From Chitinilyticum aquatile DSM 21506 (GTDB lineage: Bacteria; Pseudomonadota; Gammaproteobacteria; Burkholderiales; Chitinibacteraceae), in assembly GCF_000430805.1 (NCBI RefSeq), contig NZ_AUMS01000014.1:1-64000 (forward strand): a DNA stretch of 64,000 nucleotides. Direction: 5' to 3'. The notes under the pieces are model-generated. The model saw nothing but the letters and a program-made list of their open reading frames with translations, was not told where the DNA came from and did not search any database. A program made the translations under genes and the position numbers. Positions within the stretch are counted from its first letter, which is position 1. The number at the start of each line of letters is the position of its first letter. Below, piece by piece: positions 54,958 to 62,869 of the stretch.

Positions 54958-55828
54958 GGGGATCTCCTGCTGCATGGTGCTGGGGCTGCATGGCGGGATC
55001 GCCGCCAGAAAGTTTGCAGAAATTATAAACCGGCTTGCTACTGGGCAGGATCGGGAGAAACCGCAGCAGTGGTAGCCGTGGATTCCTACTCTCACAGAAG
55101 CGTCGCTGAGCGCCGATGAAGTGTTCCAATTCCTCGGCGACGGCTTGCGGATTGCATTGCAGCAAGGCATGCGGGCCGGCCAGAGTCCTTGTCTGCAGTC
55201 GTTCGCCCGCAAGAAGGCTGATAGGTTTGTCTGCCGAGGCTGGGACCAGTCTGTCTGCGTTACCGCGGAGTGACAGAATCGGGCAGCGGATTTGTTCAAG
55301 TGCAGCACTTGCGTCGATTTCACTTACTTCATGAAGTCGTTTCCGGATGAGCTGGTCTGGCAAGCTGGTGAGTATGGGCGCCAATTTTGCTGCTATGGGC
55401 AGATTGGCTTGATTGACCAGCATGGCGAGCATCGCGCCGTGCGGCATATGGCTGAATGGCAGGTAGTCGATTGCCCTTTTGAACAATCCAAGCATGACGC
55501 TCGGATTGCGAACGAAGGTGCAGCAGAGGATCAAGCCCTGAACCTGCTCCGGCCTGCTTGCTGCGACCTGCATGGCAATTGGCCCGGAAAACGATTCACC
55601 AAGGACAAATATCGGCTTGTCGTTCGGCAGGTTGTCCAGCACCAACTGGCCCAGTTCTGAGTAGCCTAGGGATGCATCAACAGGATAGTTCTGAATCAGC
55701 GGCTTAATGAATGGTGGCAGTTGCTCAAGGAGTGGTTCAAACAGCTGGCCTGTGCCATCAAGTCCAGGGAGCAAAAGCAGGGTGATTGCTTCTGTGTCTC
55801 TGCTGCGTTGCCTTGAATCCTGAATCAT
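54902..55828 (-). CDS. Alpha/beta hydrolase with a run-on C-terminus
   Basis: A 308-residue frame. Residues 1-235 form a normal alpha/beta hydrolase: LLLLPGLDGTGQLFEPLL, nucleophile elbow LGESFSG, Asp in LRGNADRLVPASA and His in LAGPHALLQ. The last 70 residues are low-quality (Arg/His/Pro-rich near the end) and overlap the ltaE start out of frame, which suggests loss of the original stop codon or a frameshift near 55125. GC content is lower than the surroundings. Substrate unknown. Confidence 0.75.
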   Translation of the reverse strand: MIQDSRQRSRDTEAITLLLLPGLDGTGQLFEPLLEQLPPFIKPLIQNYPVDASLGYSELGQLVLDNLPNDKPIFVLGESFSGPIAMQVAASRPEQVQGLILCCTFVRNPSVMLGLFKRAIDYLPFSHMPHGAMLAMLVNQANLPIAAKLAPILTSLPDQLIRKRLHEVSEIDASAALEQIRCPILSLRGNADRLVPASADKPISLLAGERLQTRTLAGPHALLQCNPQAVAEELEHFIGAQRRFCESRNPRLPLLRFLPILPSSKPVYNFCKLSGGDPAMQPQHHAAGDPHALRLRQRQHRRHLPRSP

Positions 55829-55890
55829 TCTGTGACACCAGTGGAGCCTTTCATTCTCTCCCCTAATTTAACGATTACAAGTTGGCGGGC

Positions 55891-56220
55891 CTAAATGAAA
55901 AACGGCAGGAAAAGGCATGCCCCGCAGATCATCCACAGCCGGTCGGCGAGGCGGGCGCGCTGGCAGAGTTGCACATGCTCCGTTGTCGGGAACTGCCGCC
56001 AGGCGCCGCTTTTCAGGATGGGCGGGACATCCTTCAGCGCCTGGAATGGCTGGTCGAGGTTGACGCGGTAGTCGTGCGGATCATATTCGAGCAGGCCGGG
56101 ATAATGATCACGGATGATGTCGTGCAGCTTGTTGAGGTAGTAGAAATAAGCCAGCACGCCGAAGGCGGTGCCAAACAGGCAGACGGGCATCAGGTAATCG
56201 AGCAGGAACTGGTGCAGCAT
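55891..56220 (-). CDS. Hypothetical membrane protein
   Basis: A 109-residue protein with an N-terminal hydrophobic segment (LDYLMPVCLFGTAFGVLAYFYYL cited by CLFGTAFGVLAYF) and a C-terminal one (LWMICGACLFLPFFI), so both ends may be membrane-embedded with a charged middle. No family recognised. The start MLHQFLL (56220) is preferred; ATG 56235 adds five residues. Confidence 0.6.
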   Translation of the reverse strand: MLHQFLLDYLMPVCLFGTAFGVLAYFYYLNKLHDIIRDHYPGLLEYDPHDYRVNLDQPFQALKDVPPILKSGAWRQFPTTEHVQLCQRARLADRLWMICGACLFLPFFI

Positions 56221-56350
56221 GGGGTGCCATTGCAAATGGAATTCGGGGCAGTTTACCCATGGGTGCTACGAGGCAACAAGCAGGCGGAGGCATGTCGTAA
56301 GCGCACGGAATTGGTCATATTGCGGCAGAAGCGGTAAAGGGTAGGCAAGC

Positions 56351-56359
56351 TGATATAAT
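56351..56359 (+). promoter_or_regulatory. Extended -10 promoter of the glycan operon
   Basis: TGATATAAT carries a consensus TATAAT (56354-56359) with the TG extension one base upstream. No good -35 is visible, as is usual for extended -10 promoters. It is 47 bases before the epimerase start. Confidence 0.6.
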
Positions 56360-56405
56360 GCAGGGTTTGCAGTGGCGGCGCTGGCGCCGTACGAGGATGA
56401 GCCCC

Positions 56406-57410
56406 ATGAAAATACTGGTGACCGGCAGCGCCGGCTTTATCGGCATGCACCTGAGCGAGCGTCTGCTCGCGCTCGGCCACCAGGTTGTGGGCATCGACAA
56501 CTGCAACGATTACTATGACCCGGCATTGAAAACGGCGCGGCTGGCGCGCCTCGAGGGTCAGGCCAACTACCGTTTCATCCGGCAGGACGTGGCCGACGAT
56601 GCCACCCGGATGCTGATCCGCGATGGGGGCTTTGATGCGGTCGTGCATCTCGCCGCGCAGGCCGGGGTGCGTTATTCCCTGCAGCAGCCACTGGCCTACA
56701 GCGCGTCGAATCTCACCGGCTTTACGCAAATTCTGGAAGGCTGCCGCCACGGCAAAGTCGGCCACCTGATCTTCGCGAGCTCGTCGAGCGTGTACGGCGG
56801 CAACCGCAAGTTGCCGTTTGCGGAAACCGACCCGACCGACCATCCGGTGAGCTTCTACGCCGCGACCAAGAAGGCCAACGAGGGCATGGCGCACTCCTAC
56901 GCCCACCTCTACGGCCTGCCGGTGACCGGCTTGCGCTTCTTTACCGTCTACGGCCCCTGGGGCCGACCGGACATGGCCTATTTCAGCTTCGCGCAGAAGA
57001 TCATGCGCGGCGAGGCCATCGACGTCTACAACCACGGACAGATGCGCCGCGACTTTACCTACATCGACGACATTGTCGAAGGCATCGTGCGCCTGTTGCC
57101 GCTACCGCCGCAGGCAGACCCGGCCTTCGATGTGCTCAAGCCGGTGAACGGCAGCAGCTGGGCACCGTATCGCATCCTGAATATCGGCGGCAGCAATCCG
57201 GTGAACCTGATGGATTTCATCGGAACGCTCGAAAAGCATCTTGGTCGCGAGGCCAGCAAGCGCTTCCTGCCGATGCAGGATGGCGACGTGCTGGAAACCG
57301 CCGCCGACACCAGTGCGCTGACCCGCGTGATCGGTGAAGTGAATCCGGTCAATATCGATGAAGGGTTGCGCCGCTTTGTGGTCTGGTTCAAGGATTTCTA
57401 CGGTGTCTGA
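56406..57410 (+). CDS. NAD-dependent UDP-sugar epimerase (UDP-glucuronate 4-epimerase-like)
   Basis: A 334-residue extended SDR. It has the Rossmann motif MKILVTGSAGFIGMHLSERL, DNCNDYYDPALK, HLAAQAGVRYSL, Ser-Ser-Ser-Val-Tyr-Gly and catalytic Tyr-x3-Lys in SFYAATKKANE, then LRFFTVYGPWGRPDMA and RRDFTYIDDIVEGI. The set fits GAE-type UDP-glucuronate 4-epimerases, which make UDP-galacturonate for capsule or LPS. ATG 56406 has GAGG 8 bases upstream; MSPMK at 56397 is an alternative. First gene of the cluster. Confidence 0.9.
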   Translation: MKILVTGSAGFIGMHLSERLLALGHQVVGIDNCNDYYDPALKTARLARLEGQANYRFIRQDVADDATRMLIRDGGFDAVVHLAAQAGVRYSLQQPLAYSASNLTGFTQILEGCRHGKVGHLIFASSSSVYGGNRKLPFAETDPTDHPVSFYAATKKANEGMAHSYAHLYGLPVTGLRFFTVYGPWGRPDMAYFSFAQKIMRGEAIDVYNHGQMRRDFTYIDDIVEGIVRLLPLPPQADPAFDVLKPVNGSSWAPYRILNIGGSNPVNLMDFIGTLEKHLGREASKRFLPMQDGDVLETAADTSALTRVIGEVNPVNIDEGLRRFVVWFKDFYGV

Positions 57411-58515
57411 GCGCCTCATCGTCGCCAGCCCGCTGCCGCGCCCGCAGGTCAAGCGCGCGCTGGTGATCAAGCTGCGCCACCACGGTGACGTATTGCTCGC
57501 CAGCCCAGTAATCGCGGAACTTGCAGCGCAATACCCCGAGGCCGAGATCGACGCGCTGGTGTACCACGACACGCGCGAGATGCTCAGCCTGCATCCGGGG
57601 CTCGCACAACTGCACACCATCGGCCGCGACTGGCGCACGCTGAACCCGACCGCCCAACTCAGGCGCTGGTGGCCGCTGTTCCGGACGCTGAAAGCGCGCA
57701 AATACGATCTGATCGTGAATCTCACCGATCACTGGCACGGTGCAAGATTGGCGCGCTGGCTGAAACCGGCGATTGCCGTCGCCCCGAAGGCGCAGCGCGA
57801 CAGCAAGTGGGCTGACCGCGCGTGGAAGAAATCCTTTACCCACCTGTTCCCGATTCCGCGCGGCAATACGCGCCACACGGTGGAAATGCACCTCGACGCG
57901 CTGCGCCGCATCGGCATCCAGCCAGTCAAAAAGGCGCTGCAATTTGTCGCCGGCGAAGCGGCAGACGTCAGCGTCGCAATGAAACTGGCCGCCGCCGGCG
58001 TCGAAGCCAAACGCTTCATCCTGATCCACCCGACCTCGCGCTGGCTGTTCAAGACTTGGCCAGTAGCGCACATGGCGGCACTGATTGATGCGCTCACTGC
58101 ACGCGGCGAGCAGGTGGTGCTGTCGGCCGCGCCGGCCAAGGCGGAAATGGACTGGGTCGCGCAACTGAACGCGGCACTCGCCCGCCCGGTGGCGCTGGAT
58201 CTGTCCGGACAACTCAACCTGAAAGAACTTGGCGCACTGATCGCATCAGCACGCGCCTTTGTCGGCGTCGATTCGGTGCCGATGCACCTGGCCGCGGCGC
58301 TGCAGACCCCGACCGTCGCGCTATTCGGCCCGTCCGGCAATATCGAATGGGGGCCGTGGCAGGTGCCGCATCGCCTGCTCACCGCCGATTTCCCCTGCCG
58401 TCCCTGCGGCCAGGACGGTTGCGGCGGCGGCAAGGTCAGCGATTGCTTGGCCGCCATCGCGCCCACTAGCGTGCTTGCAGCACTCGATGAGTTACTTGCA
58501 AAGGTGCCACGATGA
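57403..58515 (+). CDS. Glycosyltransferase family 9 (heptosyltransferase, RfaQ-like)
   Basis: A 370-residue GT-B enzyme. LVIKLRHHGDVLLASPVI is the N-terminal signature of heptosyltransferases; FILIHPTSRWLFKTWP and AFVGVDSVPMHLAAALQTPTVALFGPS form the ADP-heptose site. It resembles RfaQ (heptosyltransferase III). Start GTG 57403 overlaps the epimerase stop by 8 bases, and its own stop overlaps the next gene by 4. Confidence 0.88.
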   Translation: MSERLIVASPLPRPQVKRALVIKLRHHGDVLLASPVIAELAAQYPEAEIDALVYHDTREMLSLHPGLAQLHTIGRDWRTLNPTAQLRRWWPLFRTLKARKYDLIVNLTDHWHGARLARWLKPAIAVAPKAQRDSKWADRAWKKSFTHLFPIPRGNTRHTVEMHLDALRRIGIQPVKKALQFVAGEAADVSVAMKLAAAGVEAKRFILIHPTSRWLFKTWPVAHMAALIDALTARGEQVVLSAAPAKAEMDWVAQLNAALARPVALDLSGQLNLKELGALIASARAFVGVDSVPMHLAAALQTPTVALFGPSGNIEWGPWQVPHRLLTADFPCRPCGQDGCGGGKVSDCLAAIAPTSVLAALDELLAKVPR

Positions 58516-59648
58516 TCCGACTGGCCATTGTCCGACAGAAATACAACCCACACGGCGGCGCGGAACGCTTTGTCTCTCGCGCACTGAAAACCCTGTGTCA
58601 GCGTCAGGCGCTCGATGTCACTTTGCTGACCCGTGACTGGCAGGATAGCGGTGGCTGGCACTGCGAAAAGCTGCGCCCCTTCCATCTGGGCCGCGCCTGG
58701 CGCGAGAAGGCTTTTGCCCACGCGGCGCAGAAACAATTCCACCGTTTCGATCTGGTGCAAAGCCACGAGCGCATTCCTGGCTGCGACATTTTCCGCGCCG
58801 GCGACGGTGTGCATGCCGTGTGGCTCGAACAGTACGCCCGCACGCAGACGCCGCTGGCCAACCGGCTGCGCGGCTACAGTCCTTTTCACCGTCACATTCT
58901 GGCCGCAGAGCGCGCCATGTTTGCCGACCCGAAGCTGAAGATGGTGATCTGCAATTCGGAACTGGTGAGGCGGCAGATTGCCACCCGTTTCCACGTGCCG
59001 GCTGACAAGCTGTGCGTGATCTATAACGGTGTCGACACGGAGGCGTTCAGTCCGAAGGTTGCCGAGAAATACCGTTATATCCAGCGCCAGGCCTGGGGTA
59101 TTCCGCAACATGCACCGCTGCTGGCCTACGTCGGCTCCGGCTATGAGCGCAAAGGGGTATCAGTCTGCTTGCAAGTTATTGCAAGGGCTGCAGACACATA
59201 CCTTGTTATTGCCGGGCACGACAAGGCACGCAAGCGCTACGAACAGCAGGCAGCGGCACTGGGTGTGAGCGAACGCGTGCGCTTCCTCGGCGCGGTCAAC
59301 GACGTGAAGCCGGTTTACGGCGCCGCCGATGCGCTGATCCTGCCGACGCTGTACGATCCCTTCCCGAATGTCTGCGTCGAAGCGCTCGCCTGCGGACTAC
59401 CGGTGTTCACCAGCACGATGTGTGGCGCGGCGGAATGGATTGCGGAAGGCGACAACGGCTGGGTTCGCGATGCGCTGGATGTCGACGGCTTTGCCGCAGC
59501 GCTCATTGACTGGCTGAATCGCCGCGCTGACTGGCCGGCATTGCGCGCCAACGCGCGCGCAACCGCCAAACCCTTTACCCTTGAGCGCATGGGACAGGAG
59601 CTCGAAGCCCTGTATGCGAGCCTGCTGATAACGGAACAAGACGAATGA
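58512..59648 (+). CDS. Glycosyltransferase family 4 (WaaG/RfaG-like)
   Basis: A 378-residue GT-B enzyme resembling LPS core glucosyltransferase WaaG: IVRQKYNPHGGAERFVSRAL, FRAGDGVHAVWLEQYART, VIYNGVDTEAFSP, YVGSGYERKGV and the donor-site PTLYDPFPNVCVEALACGLPV with Glu. A palindromic element (59155-59202) lies inside the frame and encodes VSVCLQVIARAADTYL between the conserved RKG and IAGHDK; the protein is not longer than its relatives at that point. It overlaps both neighbours by 4 bases. Confidence 0.9.
   Translation: MIRLAIVRQKYNPHGGAERFVSRALKTLCQRQALDVTLLTRDWQDSGGWHCEKLRPFHLGRAWREKAFAHAAQKQFHRFDLVQSHERIPGCDIFRAGDGVHAVWLEQYARTQTPLANRLRGYSPFHRHILAAERAMFADPKLKMVICNSELVRRQIATRFHVPADKLCVIYNGVDTEAFSPKVAEKYRYIQRQAWGIPQHAPLLAYVGSGYERKGVSVCLQVIARAADTYLVIAGHDKARKRYEQQAAALGVSERVRFLGAVNDVKPVYGAADALILPTLYDPFPNVCVEALACGLPVFTSTMCGAAEWIAEGDNGWVRDALDVDGFAAALIDWLNRRADWPALRANARATAKPFTLERMGQELEALYASLLITEQDE
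59155..59202. repeat. 48-49 bp palindromic element, copy M (inside a glycosyltransferase gene)
   Basis: Starts GGGTAT, ends CATACC; arms GTCTGC...TTGCAA and TTGCAAGGGCTGCAGAC. It lies wholly inside the WaaG-like gene without breaking the frame. Its right half, read on the minus strand, closely matches the left half of copy N. Confidence 0.85.
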
Positions 59649-60778
59649 GCCATACCCCGAGCGCGCCGCACGCGCTGCGCATCCTGCACACCGAGTCCTC
59701 CTGCGGCTGGGGCGGTCAGGAAATCCGCATCCTGACGGAAGCCGCCGGCATGATCGCGCGCGGCCACGCCGCCACCATTCTTGCCTGCCCGGATTCGAAC
59801 ATCGCCAAGGCGGCCAAACAGCGTGGCATTCCGGTGGTCGAGCTGCCGATCTTCAAGAAGCGTCTGTCTAGCCTGTGGGCAATGCGCCAGTACCTGGCCC
59901 GGCACGCACAGGACTTCGACGTGATCAACACGCACAGCTCGACCGACGCCTGGCTGATCGCGCTGGCTGGCCTCACGGTTTACGGCATGCCGCCGGTAGT
60001 GCGCACGCGGCATGTGTCGACCGCGATCAACAATCTGCCCTTCACGCGCTGGCTGTATCTGCAGGCCACCCGCCACATCGTCACCACCGGCGAAAAACTG
60101 CGCCAGACGCTGCATGCGGACAACCGCTATCCGCTGGAACACATGGTGTCGATTCCGACCGGCATCGACCTCACGCGCTACTGCCCCGGGGACCGCGTCG
60201 CGCAGCGCGCCAAGCTCGGTCTTGCTGATCGCCCGACGCTGGGCATCGTTGCCACGCTGCGCAGCTGGAAAGGCCACTGCGACCTGCTGCCGGTGTGGGC
60301 AAAGCTGCAGACGCGCTTTCCCGACTGGCAACTGGTGATCTGCGGCGATGGCCCGCAGCGCGAAAACCTCGAGAAACAGACCTCTGATCTGGGCATCGCG
60401 GATTCGGTGCGCTTTGTCGGCAACCGCGAGGACGTCGAGCAATGGCTGCAGGCCTTTGATCTGTTCACCCTGCCGTCCTACGGCAACGAGGGCGTGCCGC
60501 AGGGGCTGATGCAGGCGATGGCTAGCCGCCTGCCGGTGGTGTCGACCACGGTCGGCGCCATTGCCGAAGCGGTCATCGACGGCGAAACGGGCTATCTGGT
60601 CGCGCCGCGCCAGCTCGACCAACTGGAAGCCGCACTGGCGAAACTGATGGGCGATGCGGATTTGCGTGAACAGATGGCCAACGCGGCACTGGCTCGCGCG
60701 CAGGCGCGCTTTGGCAGCGAGCATATGCTCGACGCAATGACCGTGGTGTTCGACAACGCCATCAAGGCTGGTGCATGA
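59645..60778 (+). CDS. Glycosyltransferase family 4
   Basis: A 377-residue GT-B enzyme. RILHTESSCGWGGQEIRILTEA (acceptor side), VSIPTGIDLTRYCPGD, GIVATLRSWKGHCDLL and PSYGNEGVPQGLMQAMASRLPVV (donor site E-x7-E type) are typical. The sugar and acceptor are unknown; its place between heptosyltransferase-like genes suggests an LPS core or related glycan. It overlaps the upstream gene by 4 bases and the next by 4. Confidence 0.88.
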   Translation: MSHTPSAPHALRILHTESSCGWGGQEIRILTEAAGMIARGHAATILACPDSNIAKAAKQRGIPVVELPIFKKRLSSLWAMRQYLARHAQDFDVINTHSSTDAWLIALAGLTVYGMPPVVRTRHVSTAINNLPFTRWLYLQATRHIVTTGEKLRQTLHADNRYPLEHMVSIPTGIDLTRYCPGDRVAQRAKLGLADRPTLGIVATLRSWKGHCDLLPVWAKLQTRFPDWQLVICGDGPQRENLEKQTSDLGIADSVRFVGNREDVEQWLQAFDLFTLPSYGNEGVPQGLMQAMASRLPVVSTTVGAIAEAVIDGETGYLVAPRQLDQLEAALAKLMGDADLREQMANAALARAQARFGSEHMLDAMTVVFDNAIKAGA

Positions 60779-61917
60779 GCCGAGCGGCCGGTCGCTTGCT
60801 ACTCTTTGCCCGGGCGCTGCCGCGCTTTGCCGGGCAACTGCTCGCGCGCCTTGCGGGCCAACGCCAGCGGCCCGCTGAAATCCGCCGCATCCTGATCGCG
60901 CACCATCTGCTGCTGGGCGATACGCTGATGCTGACCGCGCTGCTGGCGGCACTTCGCCAAGGGTATCCGTCTGCAACCCTTTGCATGACTTGTCCGCAGG
61001 CCATTACCCCCCTGTATGCCGGCAAGCCCTATGGCGTCGAGGTGATCGCCTTCGACCCGCGCCAGTCCGGAACCATCAAGGCAGTACTGGCCAGTGGCCC
61101 CTACGATCTGGCCATCGTTCCCGGCGACAACCGCCACGCCTGGCTGGCGCTGGCGGCTGGCAGCCGCTGGATCATCGCACACGCCGACGACACGCCGGCG
61201 TGGAAAAACTGGCCGGTCGACGAAGCCATGCCCTTCCCCGATAGGCCGACCGCCTGGGGCGACATGGCCGCGCAACTGGGCGGGGGTGACGGCAGCCTGC
61301 GCTACCGGCTCAACGACTGGCCGACGCCTGCCGCCAAACCGTTCGATGCTCCGCGCCAGCCCTATGTGGTACTGCACCCTGGCGCATCGACGCCGCTGAA
61401 AAACTGGTCTTCTGATCGCTGGGCGCAGCTTGCCGCCTGGCTGGTGCAGCAGGGCTATCAGCCAGTCTGGAGCGCAGGCGCGAAGGAAACCGCGCTGATC
61501 GACGCCGCCGATCCGCAAAAACTGTATCCGAGTTTTGCCGGCCAGCTCGATCTGGCGCAACTGTGGCAATTGCTCGCCGGTGCCGCCGCACTGGTCTGCC
61601 CCGATACCGGCGTCGCGCATCTGGGGCGGCTGACCGGCACGCCGACGCTCGCGCTGTTCGGCCCCGGCAACGCGCTGATCAGTGGGGCAGGGCAATTCTG
61701 GGCGGACAGCCCCTTTGTCGCGCTGACCGAAACAGAGATTGCCTGTCGCAACCAGACCATCCTGTTCCGCCGCCACAGGGACTGGATCCGCCGCTGCGGA
61801 CGCAGCACGCGCGAATGCCAGAAGGCCGTGTGCATGGATGCGCTTGATCTCGACAGGGTCAAGCAGGCCCTGGCTAGCCTGCTGCAACACCAGGAGGCGC
61901 TGACATGCGCATCCTGA
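60775..61917 (+). CDS. Glycosyltransferase family 9 (heptosyltransferase-like)
   Basis: A 380-residue GT-B enzyme. RRILIAHHLLLGDTLMLTALLAALRQGYP replaces the usual KLRHHGD, VVLHPGASTPLKNWSSDRWAQL and ALVCPDTGVAHLGRLTGTPTLALFGPG form the nucleotide-sugar site (cited in parts). A Cys-rich C-terminal segment (IACRNQTILF, RRCGRSTRECQKAVCM) is unusual for the family. Codons near 61 coincide with a palindromic element. It overlaps the next gene by 13 bases. Confidence 0.85.
   Translation: MSRAAGRLLLFARALPRFAGQLLARLAGQRQRPAEIRRILIAHHLLLGDTLMLTALLAALRQGYPSATLCMTCPQAITPLYAGKPYGVEVIAFDPRQSGTIKAVLASGPYDLAIVPGDNRHAWLALAAGSRWIIAHADDTPAWKNWPVDEAMPFPDRPTAWGDMAAQLGGGDGSLRYRLNDWPTPAAKPFDAPRQPYVVLHPGASTPLKNWSSDRWAQLAAWLVQQGYQPVWSAGAKETALIDAADPQKLYPSFAGQLDLAQLWQLLAGAAALVCPDTGVAHLGRLTGTPTLALFGPGNALISGAGQFWADSPFVALTETEIACRNQTILFRRHRDWIRRCGRSTRECQKAVCMDALDLDRVKQALASLLQHQEALTCAS
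60961..61009. repeat. 48-49 bp palindromic element, copy N (inside a glycosyltransferase gene)
   Basis: Starts GGGTAT (preceded by CAA), ends ATTACCC; left half is close to consensus (GTCTGCAACCCTTTGCA), right half retains CCGCAG. It is read through as GYPSATLCMTCPQAIT. Confidence 0.65.
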
Positions 61918-62867
61918 TGTGCTGCCCGCTGGCGACCGGCACCAGCAAGAACGGCCGCGATCTTGGCGTGGCCTTCAGTCAGCTGGGGCACGAAGTGGCG
62001 TATGTCGACATGGACTGGCGCATGCCGCTCTACCGCTATCTGCCGCGCAAGCTGCGTCCGGCCGGCTGGCAGCAGCGTGACGACGAAGCCTTCAACCGGC
62101 ACATCGAAGCCGTCGCCAGGCAGTTCAAGCCGGAGCTGTTTTTCTGCGTAAAGCCGCTGCGACTGCAGCCGGAAACGCTGGCGTTTTTGCGCAAGGCGGG
62201 CATTCGCACCGCCGGCTACTGGATCGACGACCCGCTCGATTTTGATCGCTCGATCATCAATGCGCCGCATTTCGAGCTGTATTTCACCAATGACCGCGGC
62301 AGTGTCGCGACTTATGCGCGGCACGGCGTGAGCGCGCAGCATCTGCCTTCCGCCGTGAACCTCGCCGACTTCCAGCCGCTGGAGCTGCCAATCAAATATC
62401 CGCTGAGCTTTCTCGGCACCCAGGGCGAATACCGGCAGGGTATTCTCAACCGTATCCCGCAGCCGGTGCACGCCTTTGGCCCCGGCTGGGACAAGGCGCG
62501 CGGCACGAACATCATCGACCACCCGCCGGCCTTCGGTACTGATACGGCAAAGGTCTATGCGCAAAGCGCGGTCAACCTGAACATCCACAACTGGCAGGGC
62601 GTCGGCGGCGCGCTGAACCTGCGCCTCTTTGAAGTGCCGGCCTGCGGCGCGTTGCTCCTGACCGACTGGGTGGCGGAAATTGCTGATTACTTCACACCCG
62701 GGGAACATCTGCTGGTCTGGCGTGACGAAAACGAGCTGCATGAACTCGCCGCGCGCTACAGTACCGACCTTGCAGCTGGCCGGCAAATTGCCGCTACCGG
62801 GCTGGCGCACGTGCGCGCCCACCATCATTACGGCATCCGTTGCCGGCAGATTCTGGAGCTGCTCTGA
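61905..62867 (+). CDS. CgeB-like glycosyltransferase
   Basis: A 320-residue protein with a GT-B-like layout: RILMCCPLATGTSKNGRDLGVAF at the start, KPLRLQPETLAFLRKAGIRTAGYWIDDPLDFD, YFTNDRGSVATYARHGV, and the C-terminal NLRLFEVPACGALLLTDWVAEIADYFTPGEHLLVW found in CgeB/DUF3880-type transferases (cited by LRLFEVPACGALLLTD). The sugar is unknown. It overlaps the upstream GT9 gene and is followed after 2 bases by the ligase gene. Confidence 0.82.
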   Translation: MRILMCCPLATGTSKNGRDLGVAFSQLGHEVAYVDMDWRMPLYRYLPRKLRPAGWQQRDDEAFNRHIEAVARQFKPELFFCVKPLRLQPETLAFLRKAGIRTAGYWIDDPLDFDRSIINAPHFELYFTNDRGSVATYARHGVSAQHLPSAVNLADFQPLELPIKYPLSFLGTQGEYRQGILNRIPQPVHAFGPGWDKARGTNIIDHPPAFGTDTAKVYAQSAVNLNIHNWQGVGGALNLRLFEVPACGALLLTDWVAEIADYFTPGEHLLVWRDENELHELAARYSTDLAAGRQIAATGLAHVRAHHHYGIRCRQILELL

Positions 62868-62869
62868 CA

